Counted from the stretch's first letter, positions 46,840 through 61,154 are shown. The stretch is 64,000 nucleotides of DNA from Chaetorhynchus papuensis (GCA_013396525.1 VWYX01000204.1:512467-576466), one strand, 5' to 3'. Program-made: numbers and translations. The notes: a model not told the origin generated them from the letters alone.

Positions 46840-49435
46840 AACAATAAAATATATTTATTTTACTTTCCTCCTAGACTTTAAAAATATATAAACATATATA
46901 TTACTATGTATGTATGAGCATAAGTCAAGCTCATTAGAAGTTCATCCCAATAGAGAGAGAGCTCACTAGCAGATTTATTGGTAGAGAGGGATTAATACAG
47001 GAACACAATGCTTGCCACTATTTGCAGCTGCCACTGCAGTATTAGATATTCCCTTGTCCTTGAGGTTTTCTTGTCAGAATATCCTGAGACTACTTTCATT
47101 ACTGGAAGGACTTGTGTCTCCATGACATAGGTCAAGTTCTACCCTAAAAAACCCTTGCAGTCTATTTAGACTGTGGATGTGAGAACAGATGTTATTGTGG
47201 CCCCACATTTTACACTGCACCAGGACAGTTTGAAAGCTGTCACCAACTTATTCCACAATGTTGGTAAGCTGACCAGAAGCAGTCAAATGGCTTGCACAGG
47301 TCTAAAGGAAGGCAGTGCTTGGGAAAGGGCTGCGCTAGAAACTAAGACCAGATTAATTCCCCTTGCAAGCAAACTTAGAGGGAAGTCAGCTCTGGGAGCA
47401 GTTGTTAAGTAACTTAATTGCTCATTTATAAAGCAGCAGCAGGGAAAAAAAACCCTGAATTTTAAGTCATCAGGTGGTTTGTGGTGTTAAAGTACACTTT
47501 GAATTCCCACATGAGTGACATTTAAAAGGAGTTAAAGGGCAGAGTATATATTAGTGAATTAAACTGCACAGATGGTGTAATTATGCAGAAATAAGCATCA
47601 GAAACACAGGGAAGTTAGTGTTACACTTAAAATGAAATCTTAATACATGAAAATCCAGTTAAAGCAGTCAAAGAGCTTTATCTTTGCCTTATAGTGACAC
47701 TATGAGGGAGAAAAGGGAAAGGGAAAAAAAGCACTAAATTAAATGTGCCTTCAATTTCACTCACAAAATCTAAAATACTTAAAGTGTTTATCATAAATGT
47801 ACAGACTTCCCTCTCCACTACAGCAAGAGGGGGAATCAACAGTTTCCGTCTTTTAATTGCTGGTAGGTTACAGACATGACTCTTTCCTTGCTTTGAAGGA
47901 TTCTATGTGAAGACAACTGCATTTCCAGACTCAGTGACAATACCTTTAAGTCATGTGATCTTCAACAAGTTCAGGAAATTACAAGCAAGCAGCTGATTAT
48001 GAACCAACAGAAACTGGAAAGTATAGTACCGGAGGCAAAGAAACAGCCTGGGAATGAGAGTACCTCATCATGAAAGCAGGATCACAATGTGCTTTATGCA
48101 GGTTTGTAGCACAGACCACTGCTTGAAGTTTCCTGGAATCAAACAGTGGAAATTCTGAAGCGAAGGACCAGCATCTGCCTGGGAGGCTATTAATGGTCAA
48201 GTTGTTCTTTTGAAGGACAGTGACTTGCGATGCCTATCTGAATCAGTGAAGAGTCTCAAACACTTTATTAAAATGATCAAAATTATGATAAGTGGCCAGC
48301 ACAGGAATCCAGATGAAAAAAATATTTTTGGTGCCGACTAGAAGGAGAAGAATACAAAACTACTGGCTCAGAGTGCTTGGGTATCTCAGTTGTTGGTTTA
48401 GACATTAAAAGCATTTTGTTGTGTATCTGCCAGGTAACCGTGCTTTCTCACACACCTGTTTATGAAGAAGCATCAGTCTCCTAGTACAGACCATCTTCTT
48501 AGAATGACAATTCTAATTACCTTATCTTGTCATACATTTCACATACAAAGAGCAGATGCAACGACAGAATGAAGTCCAGAAGTGAACTGCCCACCAATCA
48601 GACTGCCAGTGACATTATATATGGAAGATGGGAAGGTCTTTGGCTTTTGGGAAGTCATAGAAATATGACTTAATTTTCAGCACACTACCTCCTGCAGCTC
48701 CACTGCCCCTTCATGGAAGAAGTCTCATCAGGTTAGCACTGCCCATTGTATACCAAGACTTCCTTTCCCTAAGGTAAACAGAGATGAAGGGAAAATCCAG
48801 GGAGTGGCCAATCAGTCATTCATCATCTTGTGCTCCTCCTGGTCAGCTAACTTAGCACTCCAACATTTGGAAGAGATTATAAGAATTAAAGCACAAACCT
48901 CTGGACCTTTAAAGCCACAGATGCATTTTTCTCACCACCCAGTGAATTCAGTGTGTATCTGAGGTTAATCATGGTTACCACATTCCATTTGCACTTATCC
49001 CAAAGCTAGTTCTTTCTTCCCAATCAAAACAGCTTGACCACACAGGTTCACTTCCCTCCACGGTCTAAGGTGTTTCAGACACACATCACTTAGTAAAGCA
49101 CCCACATGTGCCAGGGTTTTTTAGAGAGGAGCAAGGAAAAGCACTTAGAGGTCACAGATTCTCACTTGGGGCTCACAATCCAGCCCTTGTTCAGGTGCCT
49201 CATCCAACAGCAGGCCTTGGAGATACCTTCAAGTGAAGCTGATAGGTTGTGCCTTTAGAAAGATGGCAGCATCTGTGTGTCCCACAGAGATAACATCGCA
49301 AGACACAAGTGCTTGCAACTTCTTGCTGATGTGGGTTGTTGCGGTGATCCAGCCCACGTGTGAAAGTCAGTGGGTGGATTTCCCCACCCAGGACTCTGAC
49401 TCTGGGGGCAGGGCCATGGTTTAGATCACCTCCCA
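46840..49435. other. Unassigned non-coding DNA
   Basis: No gene or classified repeat. The part 47420-47790 is AT-rich, with aattatgcagaaataagcat, gttaaactgc-like and CAGGTG words, and may be a conserved non-coding block; unverified. Confidence 0.35.
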
Positions 49436-49440
49436 CTGGG

Positions 49441-50110
49441 TGTCAGTCCTGCAGCATCTTCTCACCTCTTTCTGGACCTTTCCTTGGCCCCCTGATATTC
49501 ATTGGTGCCTTTTTTCTTACCTGTTCATAGGGTTAATTTACTATGTATTAATTTCCAGAAAGTTCTGTTATTCCGTTTGTAGTTGGTTTGTTCACCTAAG
49601 TTCCTCCCCTGTTCTCCCCCTATTGGCTGTGTGTTGCTACCCTTCACTCACCCACTGGTCCGTTTTCTTCACCCTCCCCCCCCAGTTCGTGTACAAAAAG
49701 GGAAAGAAAAGCCACGCGGGCGCCTTTCTTGAGCTCCCCTCTAGCATGCATCCTTGCTGCTGCTTCTCCTCCTTGGGGACAATAAATGGCTAGAATTACA
49801 AGCTCAGAGATTGGTCCTTCTTTTGCCCTTTGCCGCGGTTCGTCGCCTGTCTGCCTTTCAAGGAGCTCGCAGGCATCCTACATCAGCAGACCCAAATCCG
49901 CCCCGCTCCACCGGTCCCGCCAGAGGCTGGAAGTCAGTGTCGCTGCTGAAAAGCTACCGGGCAGGTAAAGAAGAGACTCAGCAGTGGGTATCTTTCAAAT
50001 TAGGAGAATGGCTGTCAAGTGTGCCCCATTCTCTGAAGTACACCATGTACCTGCACATCCTTTTTGAAAAAATCAATTTCCAAGAAGTTCTGGGTGTCAG
50101 GACCTGACCA
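49441..50110 (+). mobile_element. Solo LTR of an endogenous retrovirus, with target duplication
   Basis: The 670-bp element starts TGTCAGTCCT and ends GGACCTGACCA, nearly inverted termini (TGTCAG against CTGACCA) with TG...CA ends. It is flanked by CTGGG at 49436-49440 and 50111-50115. The identity extends three bases into the LTR end (CCACTGGG), so the exact cut is ambiguous between 5 and 8 bp. A reversed CCAAT box (ATTGG) lies at 49622 and a poly(A) signal AATAAA at 49781-49786. The part after it is CpG-bearing (tgccgcggttcgtcgcctgt), as in a U5 region. No internal retroviral sequence adjoins it. The family is different from the ERVL LTRs above and not named here. Confidence 0.75.
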
Positions 50111-50115
50111 CTGGG

Positions 50116-53100
50116 ATAGGTTGCCTTGCAGGAGTTGGTTTTCAGATTTCTGGAGGATGGCTCTTACATGCAAATGTTTTTAGGCCATCTTTAGGAAAGG
50201 CCTAAATTCACCAGCGTGAAGAAGAAAATGGGGTCAGATCAGATAAGAACTTTACTAAATTAAACACAAAAGTGCAAGAAATGTGGTCTTGATAAACAGA
50301 TCATTTCAGGTCAGAATTTCAACAGTAGTTTCACATGAAAATGCAATAAATGCAGCTGAAAAAGATGTGGGCATCTTCAGTAAAGAATACCACTACCTTA
50401 TTTTATTAATCTCAGCAGTGAAAAGAGCAAATCACAATGCTGAGTTTCACAGGAAAATAGAGTGAAAACTCCAGCTGATAGCTGCCTCCTTTTCCAAGAC
50501 TATGCCTTTCTTTGAATGTTAAATATGAGGACTTCTCTTGTGCGTTCATTGACCTCATCAAACTGTCTGGATGAAAGGAAGAGAATATGATGATTAGCTA
50601 CTGAATATGCTGAAATAGGAGTAAGGGTAAATTGTGTGTGAACTGAAACGGGTTTTTGACTTTTTGAGTTTCTAATTTCATTTTCATTAACACATCAGAA
50701 ATACAATTTGTCCTGCTAGCTGTGGTTTCAGTAATATCAATTAGCCAGTCTAAGGGTATATGTGATTATCAAGACACGGGCATAACCCTTGAAAGACAGA
50801 AAGGTTTTTGTCTGTTTCTTAATTCTCTTCTGTGACACAATTAACTCTGTACAAGAATATCTTTCACTATTACTGGTATTTATTAGGCACAAATCAATTT
50901 TAGCAAAAACAGAAAATTAATTTTATTCTTAGAGTCTCAACAAAATGAAGTCAATGGCGTATTAAAGGTCACACATAAAACCAAGAGGGAGAAAGAATTT
51001 GGCTATTATTAGTGCAAGCTCAAAGATGACAATTCCATCAGCAACTGGAATTTCCACCTGAGCCCTCACAGAAAAAACCTTCCTACTTCTCCAGTTGTGG
51101 GGGACTCCCCTAAACCTTGGAGCAGTCTCTGCAAAAGAGTCTTTGCTGAAAAAAGGGGAAGAGGAGCATTATCTTCAATTTGTGTTATATGCTTTGGATT
51201 TTGGGTGTACGCACCCTTTCTCAGGTGTGAAGAAGAATCAGTAAAGTTCGAAGAAGTGCCACAAGCTGAACTCCTAAACGTGAAGCAGAAATATTTTGCA
51301 AATATGTCCTTTGAACTCAACTCACACAAGCCCAACAAAATACAAACTTGGTAGCAAAAAACCCCAAAGTTAACACAAAGTATTCAGTCTCCACAGTAGT
51401 ATGTGTGGCATGTCACAGCTTCTTTATTCATTACCTACTTTTACTGTTCAACAGACCTTTCCACAAGGACTGTCTCTTGAACTTCTTCTCTTTTAGCTTA
51501 AGTTTCTAGCATGGGCTCTGGAGTACTTTGTTGGGGTTCTAAACTGGAAAGACCAAGATTTGATGAATCCTGTGAAGCCTTCCATTTCCATAACGATTTA
51601 TGAGTGTCCTCACAACACTCACAGGGTCTCAAAGTCTAGAAGCAGAGGACTTTAGCTCTGAATATGTAGGTCTACATTTTGTCATACAGCAACTTTTCTC
51701 AAATAAATGGCACCTGTTTCAAGGGCAAATGCATTTCTTCTGTCCCACCTGGTGCTGGGGCAGGTCGTCTGTTTGTGCTGATTGTTGCATGGAGTGGAGG
51801 CGACCATTGCTTCTTATCTATGGTCCAAAGTTCTCTGTCTTCCTTCGCTTCTGTGGCAATTTACTTGATCCTCTAGAAACACTACTCAGCACAGTGAAAG
51901 ACCCAAGACTGAACCAGAAATGTTACTACTCCTTGGGAGAAAAAAATATTTGTTCTAGTCAGCAAGTCATCATCCAGAAAGGCTGGCTTCCCATGAAACC
52001 CAAGCCTTACTTCTGTACACTCAAGCAAACCCATTTCTGGGCACAACCTGTTCTTCTGCCAGAATGTCCCAAGTTATACTCTTCTATTGTCCTTCCTCAC
52101 CTGGAATTAATCTTGGCTACATTTCTTGTAAAGTCTTGAAAGAGACACTGTTCTGACACTGTTCTGGAAGCCATAAAACAGGAGATTATAGTCCCAAGAG
52201 TTACAGGAATGGTTTGCTCAAAACCAGGATGCAAGAAATTCACATGAAAGCAGGGCTTTGCTTTTGTTTTAAGGCACTCTGAGTAAGCCTAGCAAGCTGC
52301 CTCAAAAACACCTACCCATGGAATGCTGCTTTTCCCACTCTTTTGAGTGACTCCTGAAGTCCAATTAGGATTTCCACCTGTGATTGCTCTAATTAGTGCC
52401 AGGACTCAACTTCAGCAAGCAGTCACATTTCCCAGCTACTGGCTTCAAGATTTGAGGGAGCTTTTGTTGAATGGTCCTTGTGTTATGCAATTGCTGTCCT
52501 CATGCACAAATTTGATTAAGACAGATCCCAAAGACGTTTAATGTATAATGAAATCTTCAAATGTGCAGGGCCTGGGCTATACTGCAGATGTTCCTCTAGG
52601 TCTGGAAAGAGAAGAGCCAAAATTTGTAGTCTGTCTTGGGAGTTAAGACCTGGAATAAGTCATCTTTACCTTCTCTGCTGCAGTACTGACAGACTCACAA
52701 AATTGGCAATGCTATCTTAAAGTCTTAATGCGTTGAGACTTTTCCACATTCATACGGACATGCAGCCAGCAGAAGGACAGCTGATACTGAGCAAGTAACT
52801 AATTAAAGGCAGCATATAAAAATCTACAAGCCTTCTGTGAAATTTGGACACTGAATATTGGTAAAAGGTGTTCTCTAATCCACTGAGACTCTAAGACTGC
52901 ACTTACAGATGCAGGAGTTATCTCCTCCTGTCATATATAACTTAAAGAAGGTACAGATTTCAAATAATTGCTGATTGTTATATTTCAGTCTTGATTAATT
53001 CACAACCGTCTTCTCTCTCTAGAGAATCCCAGTCAGAATTGAAAGACTAATTTGAGAAAGTAAACCCACATTACTATATGTGCAGCTTTCTAAAATTTTC

Positions 53101-56100
53101 AAAAAAAGTGAGGAAGAAGGATAAACATTCTGGTGATGCAATTTCTCAGAAAGAAAAAGAGTGTTTTTCACAACCCACCAGGTGTGGAGAGTGAAGGAAA
53201 GACCTCACATTAATCCTCTCACCTAATTATTTTCTTTATTTTGTTTACAGCCAGTCATATCCAATGCATCTAATTTCAGACATTTTCAAAGGTCTAGCAG
53301 AAATTAGGAAATACCAGAAAGTCAAACGCAGGTGTAAATTTGGGGACAATGAACTTGTGCTTTACAGCCTGATGGTAATGCCCTGTCAGAGAAAGTGAAC
53401 ATGGAGACAATTATGGTCCAGAGTTTTTGACCTGGTAGAGTACAAACAGAAAGCTGCATCAGGTCTCTTGTTATGCCAGAATCTGTACAAACAGCAGCAT
53501 CAATTTAGTGTCATAGATAAATATCTAACAAAAAGTTCTCCTACCAGTGGAAGAACGTCTGCATTTTCATAAATTTGTTTACAGCTAGTGCATGATTCAG
53601 CTCATACGTACACACACATATACCTTTTGTGCTTTCCAGCTCCTAAGGAGCATTAGGCAGTAAAGAAATCAATCACCAGGGGCACAGCTGGGCGTCTTCT
53701 GTGTGGTAATCTCAGAATAGTCATGTTTGTTGCTTGTAAAGATACCCAAGCAAACAGTTGATGTGTTTAGTCAAAATGAAAAGGAAAGATAATGCTTTTA
53801 AAGGTTTAACACTTTTATGGCACCATTTTTTCTCTGTTGTCTTCATATTCAAGCTTCCTTTTGATAAGAGTGGACCTTAGTGGGTTAAAAAAACCATTCT
53901 TGAGGGAGAGAAGGTGGGAGGAAATGGTCTTGAGTGACAGAACTAGAAAGTTTACCAAAGGGTTGTCTTTAGAAACTAAGTTCCAAACATAAAGGCTGAA
54001 GCAAGAGCTGCTGAAGTCAGCAGAAACATTGCACTGAGCCTGTTCAAACACTGCACTAGGAGGAACATATTCACCCAAAGGTAGTTGTCTGGAGCTGGAC
54101 AAAAAGAGCTTGGGTTAAGATACAAGAGGAAAAGAGTATCACTTTTATGGCATTACTAACCTTCATAGGAGCATTACTGTTTAAGATGCAAGGAAAAAAA
54201 TACCCCTCCTTCAAAATACAGAGAGCTCAATTCAGAAACAAAGAACTTATTGCTCATCATTGTTGAGACTAACAACACCAAATACATTGGAAGTTTCTAA
54301 CCTGTCAACAGGATGCAGATTCAATTTTTCCAAGAGTATAATTCAAGACTTCTTTTTTCCTGACACAGAAAAGAAAATCAGTTATTAGGAGAGTCACACC
54401 AGGCTCTTGGTAGCTACCTAGAGATAGTAAGGTAGAAAGTGAAAAAAGAAAGGACACTGCCCAACAATATAAGAACCCACTGGAAAGACTAAACTCCCAT
54501 TAGTTACAGCAGTGCCTTCAAGAGGCCACTTTATGAACAGTTTCAACAGTTTTTGCTACCAATTGTGATTTGCTCGGTCACTTGGTCTGGAGGCAGTGGC
54601 TTAGCACAGAGTAAAATCAGAGAAGAACAGAATGGTTCATCTGCTAAGTTCTGTCCTTGGAAACAAGACAGCCTTTTTTTATTTTTACTTCTTCAGTGAG
54701 AATCTCTTGTGAATGTCCTAGGCAAAAACATACTTTTCAATGTATCCTAGTAGTCTGAAAAGCTGTCAGACTTGCAGTGCTGGATTGCTCTGTTGCAATC
54801 TAACTCAGGTGACTTGAGATCTAGCTATTTCTATCCCAACATCTGAATTAACTCAGAATGTGTCTGGCAGCCCAGATGATTGACTGTGGCCCACATCACG
54901 CCGTGAAAGTGCACGTTGATGTTGTGCAGGGTGGCATCTATCTACTTGATTTGTAGTGCTGGTAACTGGCTGGTAACACACATCCAAGCAGTCATATGCA
55001 TCAGCACAGACTCTGACCAAAGCTGGGATGTCCTTCTGATGCAGTCCTTGAGTCCTGGAAGAGGGAATGCACTGCCTGCAGTTCTGGAGGCCTCAACCTA
55101 CCGAATTTCTGAAGAGAAAGGCGCATGAGCCACTCATTGTCACCCTGTTGCTCACATGTTGTACTTAGGCTAGAAAAAGATCTGCTAGCTTAAGGATGCT
55201 ATTAACACGTCACTTATTGTTGTTTGACTTAATTAAATGGCTCTGAGTAGTAACTGCCTGGGGAATGAAGGTGAATGTGTTTTTAACACAAATGAAAAAA
55301 AATGCCCACTAATACGTGTTGGAAAAGGTATTGAAAACATAATTTACTGGCTTTTCTGGGGAGCAAGCCTGGCTTCATTGCTCTAGACTTAATGGAAGAA
55401 GACTTGTAACTTGGGAAGACATCACTGACACATAATTTGGGAAGGGACAGAATTTATTATCTTCAGTTATGCAGTTCCTCTTCAGTATGGTCCAAACTAG
55501 ACTGAACCATAGTTAATATCATCAATGGCATTGCTGCTGGATTAGGAACCCTGTGCTCTGCCCCTCTCCAGCCCCCACTGATTGTTTCAATTGGCCTTTT
55601 CTTGAGCTGTGATTCTGGTCTCCAGAAAACTAGTATATCAGCACCACAGCTCTAGATGTGCCCCCAAAAACCTCTTGGTTGTCTAATGAGGTCAGCACTG
55701 TTAATTCAGCAGTTCTACACTGAGCACTATCCTACATGAGCTCATACAGTGTGACAGAAGTACTATTAATCATTTAGACAGTCAGAAACAGGCTGTAATT
55801 CATCAGTAGACCTGCATAAGAATAACTTTATTTACATTCCCTTTGCTAATCCTTCAGGATTCCTTTTTCAAGAATCTGCCCAGTATAAATATTTATAGCT
55901 GAGTTAATTTCCTTAAAATCAGACTTTGTAGTGGAAATGGTCACAGAACTGTATCTCTTATGCATCAGGCATCACTGTAATATTCTTTCAAATCAAATTG
56001 AAATCTAAAAACTGATTGTAAAAAAAAAAAGTAATAATTGCTGTTTCTTTTTGCCCCTGTGAGTGTAGCTTGTACTCACAAGAGGATTTTCAATGCAGTC

Positions 56101-57545
56101 ATCACATCAGGATGACAGACACAGCTGTCACTAGGTACACATTTCAAAGAAAATCTTTGAGAACTTCTTGTCATGCAGTCAGGGGAAAAAGAATTCTAAT
56201 TCCATGAGTATGACGGTTTCTTCATCACTTTTAATTCTTTGACCTCCTTCATTTTTGTCCACAGCTTTAAGAGTCTTCTTGATTTATAAGTTATTGGTGT
56301 GGCACCATCATCTTCTGTTAAATGCCTGGCCTAGCTGAGAAAAGCACAGCTAAAGGAATAAATCCAACCTGACAAGAGCAGGTGATGTCTAGGGGGAGTT
56401 TAATTCTTTCTGAGGTATGGTAGCATGGATGGAATTTATTTGAAACTTTCCCTCATAAAAAAATGTTTCAGCTTAGAGATAAGTCAAAGTTCAGTGGGGG
56501 AAAGGGTTCACACTGTCATCCTAATACAAGTGAATTAAGTCATCTTCTGGAGCTACACAAACACCTCTTGTGGGCACTTGCCTTTTCTAGGGAGCTGAAG
56601 TCTGTTGCACTATGAGGGCATACCAGCATGCAGCCAGGAGATGCTGGCTTCTCAGAAGTGCCTGTGCCCTGGTGGCCTGCTCTTCTGGGCTTAGTCACCT
56701 TCATCCACGAGCCACTGTTTCCACATGAGGGATCATCTCCCTCCCTTCTTGTATCCGTGGCATTATAGGAATCCAAATGCTCACAAGCAATGATTCTCAT
56801 GTGCCTCCTCCATTCAGTGTACACAGCACACACAAACACACGCACACAAACCCCATTGCCTGCACTGTTCTTTGTGGGGACAGGGAATGAGGTCCCCTGA
56901 GGAAGCAGTGGTGTGGTAGGTAGGGTTTGTCCTTAGAGATTTAGACTACATGTGCAGGGCATGACTATTCTGAGGGGTAGATCTTCTAAATATTTTTCAA
57001 CTGAGTATTTTAACCTTCCCATTGAAGCCCACTTAAGCATGAAGCTGCAATCAAGATTCAACACTAATGAAATTATAAGATTTATGCCCTTCTCAAATTA
57101 TTGTGCAACAGAAATATTGAAAAGAGATACAGGAGTGTTGTGAGTGCTTGTCTCCCACTCTGAAATCATGAGAGGTGGTTTTATGTAAGACATTCCTCTG
57201 AAGGATATGTAACTAGCATGCTCTCCAGACAGATTTTCTTCATCCTTTCACCACTCCATCCCAGTACCCCACTGTCTTTATTGCGGAATGATTTTCTCGA
57301 GTCTAGCTTTCTCTTCTTGAAACTTGATCCATTCTTCATCATTTCTAGGAATTCATATTATTTCAAATGGTATTCCTATGATTTTGGGCAAGCTTTCTTG
57401 AATAACTTCACTGGGGAACAATAGAAGACTTTGGCCCCAAGACAATTTAGTTGTTCCACTTGGAGTGGGTCAGGATAATGGAGCAGAATCATCTGGATGA
57501 AGAAGTAGGACATAACGCTGTAAGCAAACATCAGCCTTGTTTTAT
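50116..57545. other. Long non-coding stretch
   Basis: About 7.4 kb without a supported gene or recognised repeat. It holds the longest open frame outside the CpG island and gap, 179 codons on the plus strand at 51600-52139 (see findings), and an 85-codon frame at 51097-51354 whose second half reads LRCEEESVKFEEVPQAELL. A short CA-rich patch lies at 56820-56850. Confidence 0.35.
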
Positions 57546-57550
57546 ATTTA

Positions 57551-58110
57551 TCAGAGAATCGTAGAAGCATAGAATGTTTTGGGTTGGAAGGGGACCTTGA
57601 GATTATTTAGTTCTAATACCTCTGCCATGGCTAGACCAAGTTGCTCAGAGCTCCATCTGACCTGGCCTTGAACACTTCCAGGGATGGGGCATCTACAGCT
57701 TCACCTGTCCCAGCATCACACCATTCTGACAGTAAAGAATTTCTTCCTAATATATAATCTAGTATTACTTTATCAATTTAAACTCATTCCCCCTTGTCCT
57801 GTCACTACTTGACCTTTCTAAATAATCCCTCTCCATCTTGTTTTAAGTTCTCGTCAGGGACTGGAAGGCCACAGTTAAGTCATCCCAAAGCTTTTTTTCT
57901 TCCAGGCTGAACAGTCCCAATTTTCTCAGCCTTTCTTCATAGGAGAGGTGCTCCATCCCTTGGATCATCTTGGTGTCCCTCCTCTGGACTTGCTCCAACA
58001 GGTCCATGTCCTTCCTGTGCTGGGACCCCAGAGCTGGCTGCAGTGTTCCAGGTGGGGTCTCACCAAAGCAGAGCAGAGGAGCAGAATCCCCTCCTTCCCC
58101 TGCTGCCCCT
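57551..58110 (-). repeat. CR1 LINE 3' end
   Basis: tcagagaatcgtagaagcat, agaatgttttgggttggaag and ggggaccttgagattattta open the element in reverse orientation. It continues with agtaaagaatttcttcctaa, ctcattcccccttgtcctgt, ttctcagcctttcttcatag and tgctgggaccccagagctgg, and is 5'-truncated near 58110 in the same region reached by the copy at 39532-40380. The terminal octamer-like repeats are partly decayed. Confidence 0.9.
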
Positions 58111-58114
58111 GGGG

Positions 58115-60340
58115 TCTGTTTTTCAATTTTATTGAATTGTTGGTAATTAGAAAGCTATAGCAATTACATAACAGGTGGAGAGAAACCCTTCATTTTGTTT
58201 AGCAAACAACGATACATAGTTTTCTTAACAAGAAGCAGGTTTTTACTTGTGCTATTGGGTCACGTTATGCTTCAACAGAAATTGAAATTAATTAGAAGTC
58301 TGTAGTACATCTTTAAAAATCTGTTTTTATTTATATTATCTGCTTTAAGTCTAATATACACAGAGGAAAAAAAAATCAGAACAGGTTTTGCATCCTGAAA
58401 CTGATTTTTTAAACAAAATTAACACAACTGCAATGGAAATGCAGTCTAGAGGCTATCACTGGATTTCAAGACCTCAAAATAAGTTCCCACTCTTATTACA
58501 TGGGAAAAAACACGTTCTGCTTCTCTTTCTCCCAACTTCGCCCAGTTTCCTCAACTTCCAATAAGGCAGTCACTGAAACAAATTTGGTGTATAAAGGAAA
58601 ACCACAAGAATGTTTTTGCTGCAGTATGTACATGGCCATCAGGCTGAGTCTGCCTTCCTGCACCAGTATGGCCAGGTTCTTCAATACAGCCTTTCACAGG
58701 TCACGTTTGGCCAGTGTTCTGTTCCTGAAAATGCACAATAGAGGTAAATCACTTGACCAAATATTATCAAATGTATTTACCTTGAGTATTTATTCAGTTA
58801 TGAAATTTATGTCTTTTGAATGGTTTTTCTATATTTATAGTCATTATATGCCTTTTAATTGCTAAGAAAAATTGCATTCGTTTGGAGCTATGAAGAAATA
58901 CAGCAGCCTGGGAATGACAACAGGGTTCTCTTCAGGCAGGGATATCCATCTTTCTCTGCAGAAACAGAAATTAGGCAAAGCAGCAGACCTTTATAAGTCA
59001 CAGCCAGTAGTTGAGGTATCAAAAAAAAACCCTGTACAGCAGCAGACCATTATTTTTTTGGTACCTTTGTTTTTCTCAGTAGTTGTCGTACACGAATATG
59101 CAATTTTGGAAACCATTTAACTACCAGAATCAGAATATATGGAATTGTTTAGAAAGTCCTCTCTGGCTTCATGCTTTTTCTTGTGGTCTTTTTCTCGTGG
59201 AGTCTTTCCTCATTCCACTAGTACCACCTACATGTCTCTTTCAGGATGTCTCAGTGCCTAAGCAAGAGAAGCACAGCTGCTTCCCACTTCCAAGTGACCT
59301 TGTAAGAACCATTAGCTAGTCACGCAAGAGAGAAGATAAAAGAGCATCTGAATAGCCTTTGGGTTTCTTGACACAAAAGGCCAAAAATAGATGCACTTCT
59401 TTTTCTAAATATCTGCATTTTTTTAGCATGACTATATGTTTCAGGAAAAAATCACCTTCAGCTGCAGGACCCCCCTATATGCTGCATTTCTTTGTCATCT
59501 CAGAAAAGGAGCTAGCTCCAGAAAGGTACAAGATCTGGGTGCAGAAGGCTTACTGGATGTTCTGTAAAGGATCTAAGTTCATGCCTACCACTCCAAGCCT
59601 GGGTATGAGCCACGTGTTTCCCCATGCAGAAATGGAACTGTTACCCAGCCGTACAAAGTTTGCCAGCTTTGTCTCTTTGCAAGGTTGTCACATCACAGTC
59701 AAAGCAGAATGTACTGCCTTTCAGTTCTGGTGGTACTACTTAAGAGGCAAGATCAAGTTCACTGGGTTCTCTAGGCCTGTGCCACACCTCTACATTTCTT
59801 CTTGTAAATGTCCTGAGAGATGATAGATGATAGATGATATAATAAAAATAAACTTTCTCCGAAGGTCTTTAACCTCAGAATGCCCAGAAAGTGTGAGGTG
59901 TATTCAGTGTGGAAGGGCCAGGCTAGTACTGCTGTCTGCACTACATAAAGCACATCCTAAGGCCCTTGATAATGAGCAGTGTAGAACAAACCCTCTTCTC
60001 CCACAGGGCAGCCAGTGTGCAACCTTCTGCTCACACTTCATCGCTGTCTCGGGTACATCCAGCATAGAACACTGGTCTGAAAAAAAGCCTATCCTCAAAA
60101 GACAGTGTGGCCTAGAATAACCTACAAGCATGTTGCTACAAAAGACAGTACTTTAATAAGGTCTGCCTAACATTTAGGACATGCAGTGTCTGTGATAGAG
60201 AATGCACAAACCTTCACAGCAAGAGAACATGTAGTCAGGACCTAAGAAAACAGGAAATCAGTGTGCACTCTGGCAGTAGAAATTGGTCTTCAGGGCCAGG
60301 CTTGGTCTTGCACTTCTCTTCAAAGGCAAAATGTGAACAC
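58115..60340. other. Unassigned non-coding DNA
   Basis: No gene is supported. A 154-codon plus-strand open frame at 59359-59823 is rich in aromatic residues and Lys, with no recognised domain. A GATGATA-type triplicate lies at about 59818-59838. Confidence 0.35.
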
Positions 60341-60344
60341 ATAC

Positions 60345-60475
60345 ACGTACAAACACACACACATGCATAAATACAGGTTCAGAAAGACATACAGGCTTAT
60401 TTGACAGGAAAGATAAAGACAAAAGTATAAGGAAGAAGAAGGAGGGGGGAAGAAGAGGGAGGGAGAAGGAGAATG
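60345..60475. repeat. Simple repeats: CA-rich tract and polypurine tract
   Basis: Around 60350-60365 there is a short (CA)n. At 60427-60475 nearly every plus-strand base is a purine (gaagaagaaggaggggggaa, then gaagagggagggagaaggag), a tract that could form a triplex. Confidence 0.85.
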
Positions 60476-61154
60476 ACAGACACACATGAAGTTACACAAG
60501 GGCAACACACCACACATAGATTGCTTTCTCTTTGCAGAAGACTTCGACTGACAGGGTCTTACTGTTTGAGAGGATTGCCTTGAGTCTTCCTTTGCAATTG
60601 TCCTGAACTCCAAGTGTACAGGAATTTCTCTTCTAAAGGAAGTTAGGAAGGGAGACAAAGTGCCGCATTATCCCTAGAGAACCAATACACCTCTCCCATA
60701 ATGTAGATGAGACAGTTCAGCAGACATTCAGAAAAACACTGTTTTTCTTACTGCAGTGCTGGAGACAGATACATTAAATTATATGGAAGTCCTTTCTGGG
60801 CAACTCTGAATTCTCCTAGATTGCATCCTAAAAGAAAGGAAGCAAAACATCAATATGTTGAGCTAAAAATTCTGGTTTGTTTTGGTGTGAGTCAGAGGTT
60901 TTCTGCAACAGTGGCTTTCCCCATAAATAGAAAATTCTGGTTCAGTTCCATTACTGACAAGGTATCTAGCAGATTCAAAGCATCACAGAGATCCAAGCAT
61001 AGCTAGTGTGTTGAATTTCTGTGGAACAAACACCAGCTCCTTATGGTATGGTTAGTACTCATTGCACCAGAGATTGACTTCATGGTTTAGAAGATAGAAT
61101 GAAGAATCATAAGGCCATTTTTACCGCAAGCAAAATCTTCCGTACAAAGATGAT

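Noticed and set aside
49440..50107. Two 117-codon plus-strand open frames
   Set aside because: They coincide almost exactly with the solo LTR at 49441-50110 and have no independent support.
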